Shown piece by piece: positions 18,061 to 26,062 of a stretch of 64,000 nt of DNA (position 1 is its first letter; every line of letters starts with the position of its first letter). Made by a program: the position numbers and the translations under genes. Below the pieces are notes generated by a model. It was not told where the DNA came from. It made no database searches and saw only the letters and a list, made by a program, of their open reading frames with translations. Source of the stretch: Campylobacter ornithocola (lineage in GTDB: Bacteria; Campylobacterota; Campylobacteria; Campylobacterales; Campylobacteraceae); contig NZ_CP053848.1 in assembly GCF_013201605.1 (NCBI RefSeq), positions 1,054,001 through 1,118,000 of the forward strand, in the 5' to 3' direction.

Positions 18061-18963
18061 GTGGAAAAAGTATTACATCACGAGCCTATTAAAAAACACT
18101 CTTTTCATCAACATCATCATGATACTAGAAGAATAGATAAGAAAATTTTAATTATAAGTTTTAGTTTAACATTTTTTATGATGATAATACAATTTATATA
18201 TGCTATTTTGATAAATTCTCTAGCTTTATTAAGTGACACTTTACATATGTTTTCTGACTCTTTTGCTTTAATACTTAGCTATCTTGCTATTTTAGCTACT
18301 CAAAAATTTAAAAATGAACAAAAAACATTTGGGTATTTTCGTTTAGAAATTTTAGTCAGTTTTATAAATTCTATAACAATTATAATTTCCGCTATTTACA
18401 TAAGCTATCAAGCAATTTATAAATTTTTTAATCCAGCCTATATAGATGCAAAAATTTTGTTTTTTATAGCATGTATTGGATTTTTTGTAAATTTAGTGAG
18501 TGCATTTTTGATGTTTAAAAAGGGTGATTTGGAAAATATAAATATAAAATCTGCTTTTTTGCATATAATAAGCGATTTGTTTGGATCTTTAGCTATTATT
18601 ATAGGATCTATTGTTATTTATTATACAAATTTTTATTATATAGATACTATTTTGGGTCTTTTGATAGCTTTATTATTACTTAGATTTGCTATTAAACTAG
18701 CAAAAGAAAGTATAAATATATTACTAGAAAGTTCTCCAGTTGACATAAATGATGTAAAAGAAAAATTAAAAGAATTTGAAGAGATAAAAGATATAGAAGA
18801 TTTACACATAATAGAAATAACAAATAAAATGTATATAGCTATTATACATATAAAAATAAAACAAGCAAATATGGGAAATTTTAAAAAATTATCTAATAAA
18901 ATTTCAAATTTTATGTTGGAAAAATACAATATAGGACATTGCACTATTGAACCAAATTTTTAA
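18061..18963 (+). CDS. CDF family divalent metal cation exporter (CzcD/ZitB-like)
   Basis: A 300-residue inner-membrane cation diffusion facilitator, predicted to export Zn2+ or a similar metal in exchange for protons. The N-terminus is histidine-rich (HHEPIKKHSFHQHHHD), typical of zinc transporters. Six membrane helices follow; the metal site motifs are LLSDTLHMFSDSFAL in helix 2 and FLHIISDLFGSLAII in helix 5, both with the HxxxD pattern. A cytoplasmic C-terminal domain ends the protein. The start is GTG at 18061; an ATG two bases earlier is out of frame. Its last 20 bp overlap the convergent exonuclease gene. Confidence 0.9.
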   Translation: MEKVLHHEPIKKHSFHQHHHDTRRIDKKILIISFSLTFFMMIIQFIYAILINSLALLSDTLHMFSDSFALILSYLAILATQKFKNEQKTFGYFRLEILVSFINSITIIISAIYISYQAIYKFFNPAYIDAKILFFIACIGFFVNLVSAFLMFKKGDLENINIKSAFLHIISDLFGSLAIIIGSIVIYYTNFYYIDTILGLLIALLLLRFAIKLAKESINILLESSPVDINDVKEKLKEFEEIKDIEDLHIIEITNKMYIAIIHIKIKQANMGNFKKLSNKISNFMLEKYNIGHCTIEPNF

Positions 18964-19711
18964 ATATATTGTTTTTTGAAAAAACCAACAAATCTTCTGT
19001 TGTTTTTATATGGTATGGTAGTTTACCAATACAATACTTTAAAATTTCACTTGCAGCCAAAGCATCACTTAAGGCTCTATGGTGCTTACTTTCAATACAC
19101 AAAAACTCTTTTAAAGCATCAAGACCATATTTAGGGCTTTCAATGCATTTTTTAGCTAGATCAATAGTGCATAATCTTCTATTTAAAAGTACTCCAAAAT
19201 CATTTTCATACATAGCTTTAGATATAAAATGATAATCAAAACGTACATTGTGTGCCACAAAAATACTATCTTTTAAAAACAACTTAAAATCATTTAGCAC
19301 GGTTTTTAAAGGGGGAGCATTTTCTACCATATCTAAGCTAATCCCTGTTAATTCTGTAATATTTTCAGGTATACTTTCTACTTTTATAAAACTTTCAAAC
19401 CTATCAATTTCTTTATAATTTTGAATTTTTACCGCACCTATTTCTAAAATTTGACCACTTTTTACCCCACCGGTACTTTCAATATCTACAACACAAAAAA
19501 TCTCATCTTTTATTTTTGTATTCTTACTTTTTAAACACAAGCAATTTTGTGCATTAAGCTCTACCCCAAGTCCCAAAAGCTCAAAAATATACAAATCAAA
19601 ATCATAATGATTTAATTCTTCTATTTTTGCAAGCTCTCTTAAAACCCAAGGAAAAGGTTTATTTTCTTTGCTTAACTTGATGATCAAATCATCGATTTGT
19701 TGTTGACTCAA
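18944..19711 (-). CDS. dnaQ: DnaQ-like 3'-5' exonuclease (DNA polymerase III epsilon family)
   Basis: A 255-residue DEDDh exonuclease, probably the proofreading subunit. Motifs: VVDIESTGG (ExoI, DxE), FVAHNVRFDYHFI (ExoII) and HRALSDALAASEIL (ExoIII, HxxxxD). About 60 residues precede the exonuclease domain, longer than E. coli epsilon at that end. The start is TTG at 19711, whose TTGA overlaps the rpe stop; there is no nearby in-frame ATG. It is coupled to rpe, the order also seen in C. jejuni. Confidence 0.85.
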   Translation of the reverse strand: MSQQQIDDLIIKLSKENKPFPWVLRELAKIEELNHYDFDLYIFELLGLGVELNAQNCLCLKSKNTKIKDEIFCVVDIESTGGVKSGQILEIGAVKIQNYKEIDRFESFIKVESIPENITELTGISLDMVENAPPLKTVLNDFKLFLKDSIFVAHNVRFDYHFISKAMYENDFGVLLNRRLCTIDLAKKCIESPKYGLDALKEFLCIESKHHRALSDALAASEILKYCIGKLPYHIKTTEDLLVFSKNNIFKNLVQ

Positions 19712-20355
19712 AATTCAAGCTTTAAAGAATTAATTGCTGTTTTTTTATCTTGTGATGAAAAAATATAGCTACCTGCGACTAAGATATCAACCCCTGCTTC
19801 ATCTAAATCAGGTGCATTTAAGCCATTTACTCCACCATCTACTTCTATAAAAACTTTAAGATTTTTTCTATCTATCATTTCTCTTAATTGGCGGATTTTA
19901 CCATACACTAACGGCAAAAAACTCTGTCCGCCAAAACCAGGATTAACACTCATTAAAAGTACCATATCTACAAATTCTAAAATATGTTCTATACTTGAAA
20001 CTGGCGTATGTGGATTTAATACAATAGCAGGATGAATACCATTTTTTCTTATATATTCACACACTCTAATCGGATGATTTTCAGCTTCCACATGAAAACT
20101 AATAAATTTTGGTTTTATTGGGATAAATAAATCTATAAAACTACTAACATTATGTACCATCAAATGTATATCTAAAGGCACAGAAGTGATTTTTGAAATA
20201 TTTTCAACCACACAAGGCCCAAAAGTAAGATTTGGAACAAAATGTCCATCCATCACATCAATATGTAATAAATCAGCCCCTGCTTGGGATACTTCTTTGA
20301 TCTCATTTTCTAAATTTAAAAAATTTGCAGATAATAAACTTGGTGCTACATACAT
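19708..20355 (-). CDS. rpe: ribulose-phosphate 3-epimerase
   Basis: Interconverts ribulose 5-phosphate and xylulose 5-phosphate in the pentose phosphate pathway. It is a TIM barrel with MYVAPSLLSANF at the start, LLHIDVMDGHFVPN, the histidine in DIHLMVHN, MSVNPGFGGQSF and the phosphate-binding end DILVAGSYIF. I chose ATG 20355 because GGAG lies eight bases before it and family members start here; the open frame extends to 20406, which would add an atypical hydrophobic leader. It overlaps dnaQ by 4 bp. Confidence 0.94.
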   Translation of the reverse strand: MYVAPSLLSANFLNLENEIKEVSQAGADLLHIDVMDGHFVPNLTFGPCVVENISKITSVPLDIHLMVHNVSSFIDLFIPIKPKFISFHVEAENHPIRVCEYIRKNGIHPAIVLNPHTPVSSIEHILEFVDMVLLMSVNPGFGGQSFLPLVYGKIRQLREMIDRKNLKVFIEVDGGVNGLNAPDLDEAGVDILVAGSYIFSSQDKKTAINSLKLEF

Positions 20356-20459
20356 TAACATATCTCCAGTAAAATAAAAAAATAATTCTATCATACTTAT
20401 TATCAAATTTTCTTTACATGTTTTTTTGTAATATTTGATTTTTTTAAGCTTGTTTTAGA

Positions 20460-20465
20460 TACAAT
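20460..20465 (+). promoter_or_regulatory. -10 box of rpmB
   Basis: TACAAT, preceded by a T-rich stretch (TTTTTTAAGCTTGTTTTAGA), 35 bp before the rpmB start. AAAGGAAA is the ribosome site. Confidence 0.5.
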
Positions 20466-20500
20466 GCTAAAAATTATTTTTATTTCATAAAGGAAAATTT

Positions 20501-20695
20501 ATGTCAAGAATTTGCCAAATTACAGGAAAAGGACCTATGGTAGGTAATAATGTTAGCCACGCTAACAATAAAACAAAAAGACGCTTTTTGCCAAATTTAA
20601 GAACAGTTCGTATTACTTTAGAAGATGGAACTACTAGAAAAGTTAGAGTTGCTGCTTCAACTTTAAGAACACTTAAAAAGCAAAGTAGCAAATAA
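20501..20695 (+). CDS. rpmB: 50S ribosomal protein L28
   Basis: A 64-residue basic ribosomal protein. [27 protein letters not shown] and the following [10 protein letters not shown] are the L28 hallmark (shown here as two pieces of the N-terminal half). The zinc-type cysteine pair is not complete: Cys5 is present but the other usual cysteines are not. It is divergent from rpe and followed by the K+ channel gene after 25 bp. Confidence 0.96.
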   Translation: MSRICQITGKGPMVGNNVSHANNKTKRRFLPNLRTVRITLEDGTTRKVRVAASTLRTLKKQSSK

Positions 20696-20720
20696 TCCTT
20701 AATGTAGACGAGGAATTACT

Positions 20721-21848
20721 ATGTCTTTTTTGAAAAAGCTACAAAAATTCCTCAATTGGTCTCCCTCTCCAAAACCTTCAATTAATCTTAACGATGAGCT
20801 TTACGAGCAACTTAAATTTTTAAGAATTCCTCTTATTGCTGTTGTAATGATGACACTAATTGGAGCTTTTGGTTATATGCTTACAAGTAATTATAACCTT
20901 AATGATGCTATTTATCAAGCCGGTATGACTTTTACTACTTTGGGTTATACTGAAGTTAATCCCATACCAACAGCAGGTAGAATTTTTACTGTTATATATG
21001 TATTATTAACTTTTACAATTTTTACTTTTTGCATGGGTTTAGTAATAGAAATAGTTAAAAAAGGTGTTTTATCTAAAATCATCAAGGAAAGAAGAATGCT
21101 TCATAAAGTTGCAAGATTAAAAAATCATTTTGTAATATGCTATCATAATGATTTTACCATAGAACTAGCACAGCAATTTAGAGAAAACCATATTCCTTTT
21201 GTTGTAGTTGATGAAATTGAAAATTTTAGCGAAATAGCTGAAAAATATAATTATCCTTACTATATAGAAAGTGCACCTCATACTAATACAGCATTTTTAA
21301 AAACCAATCTTTCTAGCGCAAAAGGTGTGATAACTCTCAGTGACAACATAGCAGATAATATAGCCATCATTGCTTCAGTAAGACTATTTGAAAAGGAACT
21401 ACAGAGGATTAATCCTTATTTTATATTAGCTAGTTCAAGCAATGAAGATGAAACAGAAAAACTCAAAAAACTTGGAGCAAATTCCATAGTTTCTGCTACA
21501 AAATTAGTCGCACAAAGACTTAGCGCAATGTCAGCAAGACCGGATATGGAAAATTTATTAGAAAACTATCTTTATAAAAAAAATAGCCCTATTGATTTAG
21601 AAGAAATAAAAATACCTGATGAATCGTGGGTGAGATTTAAAAGATTGAAAGAAATTCATTTAAGAGATATGGCAAATGTAAGTATTGTTGGTATCATAGA
21701 AAATAAAAAATTTACCCCTATGCCAAGAGGTGATACCCTAATAAGCACTGGTGCAAAATTACTACTCGTAGGTACAGCTGATAGTATAAAAATAGCTAAA
21801 AAAATTATCAAAAATAAACAAAAACCTGATGAGTTAAAATATATTTAA
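20721..21848 (+). CDS. two-helix potassium channel with RCK (TrkA-N/TrkA-C) domains
   Basis: A 375-residue protein predicted to be a K+ channel subunit of the MthK/Kch type. Two membrane helices (about 36-55 and 85-110) flank a pore loop with AGMTFTTLGYTEVNP at residues 67-81. The filter reads TTLGYTE instead of the usual TVGYG. A TrkA-N-like domain starts near residue 134 (HFVICYHNDFTIELAQQF), where the usual glycines of the nucleotide-binding loop are missing; a TrkA-C-like part ends the protein (FTPMPRGDTLISTGAKLLLVG). GAGGA precedes ATG 20721. Probably transcribed with rpmB. Confidence 0.87.
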   Translation: MSFLKKLQKFLNWSPSPKPSINLNDELYEQLKFLRIPLIAVVMMTLIGAFGYMLTSNYNLNDAIYQAGMTFTTLGYTEVNPIPTAGRIFTVIYVLLTFTIFTFCMGLVIEIVKKGVLSKIIKERRMLHKVARLKNHFVICYHNDFTIELAQQFRENHIPFVVVDEIENFSEIAEKYNYPYYIESAPHTNTAFLKTNLSSAKGVITLSDNIADNIAIIASVRLFEKELQRINPYFILASSSNEDETEKLKKLGANSIVSATKLVAQRLSAMSARPDMENLLENYLYKKNSPIDLEEIKIPDESWVRFKRLKEIHLRDMANVSIVGIIENKKFTPMPRGDTLISTGAKLLLVGTADSIKIAKKIIKNKQKPDELKYI

Positions 21849-21860
21849 CATAATTTAAAG

Positions 21861-21866
21861 TATAAT
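21861..21866 (+). promoter_or_regulatory. putative -10 box for the DUF465/chemoreceptor pair
   Basis: TATAAT 35 bp before the DUF465 gene. AAGGAG lies just before that start codon. Confidence 0.45.
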
Positions 21867-21900
21867 TTAACTAAGGATATTTTAAATTAAGGAGATACAA

Positions 21901-22116
21901 ATGTTACATGAATTTAGGGACTTAATTACCGAATTAAAAGGCAAAGACATGCATTTTGACAAGCTGTTTGAAGAGCATAATGAACTAGATCATAAAATTA
22001 AAGATGCAGAAGAAGGTAGAATTCACCTAGATAGCTTAGAAATAGCAAATTTAAAAAAAGAAAAATTAAGATTAAAAGATGAATTAAACACCTACTTAAC
22101 AAATTACAAAAAATAA
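21901..22116 (+). CDS. DUF465 (YdcH-like) small protein
   Basis: A 71-residue helical protein with the YdcH/DUF465 pattern: [29 protein letters not shown], shown here only to note its charged helix-turn-helix character, and [17 protein letters not shown] at the end. Function is unknown across the family. AAGGAG precedes ATG 21901. It is followed after 2 bp by a run of ten C residues and then by the chemoreceptor gene. Confidence 0.85.
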   Translation: MLHEFRDLITELKGKDMHFDKLFEEHNELDHKIKDAEEGRIHLDSLEIANLKKEKLRLKDELNTYLTNYKK

Positions 22117-22118
22117 TA

Positions 22119-22128
22119 CCCCCCCCCC
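22119..22128 (+). repeat. homopolymeric C10 tract between DUF465 gene and chemoreceptor gene
   Basis: Ten consecutive C residues, intergenic, ending just before the AAAGGAAA ribosome site (22130-22137) and 17 bp before the chemoreceptor ATG. G/C runs of this length are the common phase-variable element in Campylobacter and are strikingly rare in such AT-rich DNA. Its place suggests an effect on expression level rather than on reading frame. Confidence 0.9.
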
Positions 22129-22145
22129 GAAAGGAAATTTTTATC

Positions 22146-23270
22146 ATGTTTAAAAGTAAAAAAGTTTCATTAGAATTAGAGGAAATGAAAAGCAAAATAG
22201 AAGCTTTAGAAGAAGAAAATAAAAAACTTCTTTTAGAAAAACAAGAACTAATTGAAAAATACAATAAAGAAATTCAAAATGACTGCGGAAAATCAGAATT
22301 AGAAACTCATCTTTTAGAAATGCTTTTGTCTGGCGTTTTAAAAGGAATTGCTAATGTGCAAAATGATATGCAAGAAAATGTTAACAAAGCTGAGATGATT
22401 TCTCAATATTCTGATTCTTCTTTAGATGACATGCAAGAATTAAATTCCATTACACATTCTATCATATCATCGCTTCAAAGTATTATTGAATCAGCTAATC
22501 GATCAAGAGATACAGCAGGAAATCTACATCGTAGCGTAGATGAGATTACAAATGTTATAAACTTAATTAAAGATGTGTCCGATCAAACAAATCTTTTGGC
22601 ATTAAATGCTGCGATTGAAGCTGCACGTGCAGGAGAACATGGACGAGGTTTTGCTGTTGTTGCAGATGAAGTTAGAAAACTTGCTGAAAAAACCCAAAAA
22701 GCAACATCAGAGGTCGAATTAAACATCAATTTATTAAAACAAAATGCAGATGAGATGTATGGCCAAAGTGAACAAGTGGAGAAAGTATCACTTGAGTCAA
22801 ACGAACACATTGTTCAATTTTCAAGTAAATTCACACAGCTTATTTCTAATGCTAATTCAACTAGCTCTCATGCAAAAAGCATAACTTCTGAAATTTTTAT
22901 TTCTCTTGCAAAACTAGATCACATAGCCTTTAAATTAAATGGTTACAATGAAATCATTCATGCATCCGGTAAAACATTATCCGATCATTTAAGTTGTAGG
23001 CTTGCAAAATGGATAGCAGGTATAGGCAAAGAAAGATTTTCTAGTGGAAGAGCTTTTGGAAAACTCAATTTACCACACCAAAAAGTTCATGAAAATATCA
23101 ATCAAGCAATTGCACTAGCTAGCGAAGAAGATACAGGTAATAAATTAGTGCAAAATCAAATTCTTGATAAATGCTCAAATGCCGAAAAAGCCTCAGAAGA
23201 TTTATTTGAAATCTTTAAAGAAATGCTTAACGAAAAAGATCCGAACATCGAACACAAAGAAGAAAAATGA
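22146..23270 (+). CDS. cytoplasmic methyl-accepting chemotaxis protein with C-terminal zinc-binding (CZB) domain, TlpD-like
   Basis: A 374-residue soluble chemoreceptor. There is no membrane segment; the N-terminus (about 5-45) is a coiled coil. The signalling tip is complete at about 142-184 ([37 protein letters not shown]). The C-terminal part fits the CZB zinc domain: HIAF with His259, CRLAKW with Cys284, and PHQKVH with His311 and His315; the usual CxLGxW glycine is an alanine. TlpD-type receptors sense oxidative or metabolic stress through such a domain. A C10 tract lies before its ribosome site. Confidence 0.92.
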   Translation: MFKSKKVSLELEEMKSKIEALEEENKKLLLEKQELIEKYNKEIQNDCGKSELETHLLEMLLSGVLKGIANVQNDMQENVNKAEMISQYSDSSLDDMQELNSITHSIISSLQSIIESANRSRDTAGNLHRSVDEITNVINLIKDVSDQTNLLALNAAIEAARAGEHGRGFAVVADEVRKLAEKTQKATSEVELNINLLKQNADEMYGQSEQVEKVSLESNEHIVQFSSKFTQLISNANSTSSHAKSITSEIFISLAKLDHIAFKLNGYNEIIHASGKTLSDHLSCRLAKWIAGIGKERFSSGRAFGKLNLPHQKVHENINQAIALASEEDTGNKLVQNQILDKCSNAEKASEDLFEIFKEMLNEKDPNIEHKEEK

Positions 23271-23281
23271 AAAAAACAAAA

Positions 23282-23306
23282 AAAGGTAAGATCAATTCTT
23301 ACCTTT
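23282..23306 (-). terminator. terminator of the Nudix gene (possibly bidirectional)
   Basis: Perfect 9-bp stem AAAGGTAAG / CTTACCTTT with a 7-base loop. On the minus strand it is followed by TTTTGTTTTTT, a strong U-run. It overlaps the 3' end of the Nudix gene and lies 12 bp after the chemoreceptor gene. Confidence 0.85.
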
Positions 23307-23861
23307 AAACCACAAATATACATACTCAAGTAAAGGAGTTTTTATAAGGTTTTGTTTCGAAAATTGTTCGAAATCTTTTCTTTTTATCCATACTGCTTGA
23401 ATATCTTCCCCTTCAATTCCACCACCATGGCCAATTTTATCATCTTCACCAATTTCAGCATAGAATAAAAACTGCCTGCTAACACCAGAACCAAAACCTG
23501 TATAAAATTCTCCTATTTTCTCTATAATTTTGGGTGCATAGCCTAATTCTTCTATACATTCTTCTTTAGCTATTTCTTCTAAACTTAAATTTTTATCAAC
23601 AAGCCCAGAACAAAGCTCTATGCTATATCCTATCTCATCTAAATGTAAATTATTGCGTTTTTGATAATCCCACAAAGGGATTCTAAATTGTTTCACAAAA
23701 ACAAAAGAATCTTTTTGAGTGTGATATAAAAAAATTGAAACACTATCCATTGCTTCTATAAAGTCCCAAGTGTATTTTTTATTATCTTTACCTATATAGG
23801 TATATCTTTTTGGTTTAATATATTTTGAGTTGGAAAATTGTTCTTCTTGTAAATTTTTCAT
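23292..23861 (-). CDS. Nudix hydrolase, UDP-sugar/ADP-sugar diphosphatase-like
   Basis: A 189-residue Nudix hydrolase. The Nudix box region reads ELCSGLVDKNLSLEE then IAKEECIEELGY; the final EExxEELG part is intact, but the usual first Glu is Leu and the usual Arg is Glu. This ELC-GLVDK-LSLEE form is the one I know from UDP-glucose pyrophosphatase-type (NUDT14-like) enzymes, so a nucleotide-sugar substrate is likely. A WDF/VKQFR block before it agrees with that branch. It has its own -10 box and terminator. Confidence 0.85.
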   Translation of the reverse strand: MKNLQEEQFSNSKYIKPKRYTYIGKDNKKYTWDFIEAMDSVSIFLYHTQKDSFVFVKQFRIPLWDYQKRNNLHLDEIGYSIELCSGLVDKNLSLEEIAKEECIEELGYAPKIIEKIGEFYTGFGSGVSRQFLFYAEIGEDDKIGHGGGIEGEDIQAVWIKRKDFEQFSKQNLIKTPLLEYVYLWFKGKN

Positions 23862-23888
23862 ATAGATTCCTTATTATTTTCTACATCT

Positions 23889-23894
23889 ATTATA
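23889..23894 (-). promoter_or_regulatory. putative -10 box of the Nudix gene
   Basis: TATAAT on the minus strand 27 bp before the Nudix start. AAGGAA is the ribosome site. Confidence 0.45.
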
Positions 23895-23932
23895 ACAAAA
23901 AATACAAGTAAGGAATAAAAAATATAAAAAGA

Positions 23933-23958
23933 AGAGTTGCTCTTGAAAAAGCAACTCT
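23933..23958 (-). terminator. terminator of groES-groEL
   Basis: Perfect 9-bp stem AGAGTTGCT / AGCAACTCT with an 8-base loop, downstream of groEL on the minus strand and followed by a T-rich stretch (TCTTTTTATATTTTTTATT). Confidence 0.85.
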
Positions 23959-23987
23959 GAGGGAAGTTTAAAAATTTAAAGATGGTA

Positions 23988-25628
<1,641 letters not shown>

Positions 25629-25638
25629 TTATCCTTTT

Positions 25639-25899
25639 TTATTTAATAATCCCTAAAACATCTTCAATATTAAGAACCAAATACTCTTCGTTATCAAGTT
25701 TTATTTCAGTTCCGCCATATTTTGCAAACAACACTTTATCATTTACTTTAACATCTTCTACTTCTTTACTTACTGCAACAACTTCACCATTTAATGGTTT
25801 TTCTTTAGCATTATCTGGTATAATAATCCCAGAAGCAGTAGTTTTCATTTCTTCTAAGCGTTTTACTAAAATGCGCTTTCCTAGAGGTTGAAAATTCAT
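25639..25899 (-). CDS. groES: GroES, 10 kDa co-chaperonin
   Basis: An 86-residue lid of the GroEL chamber. [16 protein letters not shown] at the start, the mobile loop [15 protein letters not shown] and [11 protein letters not shown] mark the family. ATG 25899 is chosen because AAAGGA lies 8 bp before it; the open frame continues upstream to 25935 but that extension runs back to the CIRCE element and is not part of the family. Confidence 0.97.
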   Translation of the reverse strand: MNFQPLGKRILVKRLEEMKTTASGIIIPDNAKEKPLNGEVVAVSKEVEDVKVNDKVLFAKYGGTEIKLDNEEYLVLNIEDVLGIIK

Positions 25900-25928
25900 C
25901 GTTTTATCCTTTCTAAAATATGTCATTT

Positions 25929-25955
25929 TTAGCACTCTTTATTTTTGAGTGATAG
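25929..25955 (-). promoter_or_regulatory. CIRCE operator (HrcA binding site) of groESL
   Basis: TTAGCACTC, nine bases, GAGTGATAG. The left arm is the exact CIRCE consensus; the right arm differs at two of nine positions from the perfect GAGTGCTAA. It lies between the groES -10 box and the groES ribosome site, as expected for repression by HrcA. Confidence 0.9.
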
Positions 25956-25956
25956 A

Positions 25957-25985
25957 ATTATACATAAAAGAAAGTTAATTGTCAA
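25957..25985 (-). promoter_or_regulatory. sigma-70 promoter of groESL
   Basis: On the minus strand TTGACA (25985-25980), 17 bases, then TATAAT (25962-25957). Both boxes are perfect consensus, which is unusual in Campylobacter where -35 boxes are generally absent. CIRCE begins 1 bp downstream. Confidence 0.85.
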
Positions 25986-25997
25986 TAAATTAAGTAA

Positions 25998-26046
25998 AAT
26001 GTATCATATAAGTTTAGTTCAATATACTAAACTTATATGATACATT
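25998..26046. repeat. 21-bp perfect inverted repeat between groES promoter and AsmA-like gene
   Basis: The arm AATGTATCATATAAGTTTAG plus T (25998-26018) is matched without error by its complement at 26026-26046, with a 7-base loop TCAATAT. It lies upstream of the AsmA-like gene (ATG 26063) and just beyond the groES -35. It has no U-run on either side and no gene ends here, so it is not an ordinary terminator. It could be an operator, a 5' UTR hairpin or the footprint of a mobile element. Confidence 0.9.
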
Positions 26047-26062
26047 ATTATAAAGGTTATTC

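Noticed and set aside
22119..22145. Idea that the C10 tract switches the chemoreceptor reading frame
   Set aside because: The tract lies outside the coding sequence, after the DUF465 stop and before the ATG, so length changes cannot shift the frame of either annotated gene.
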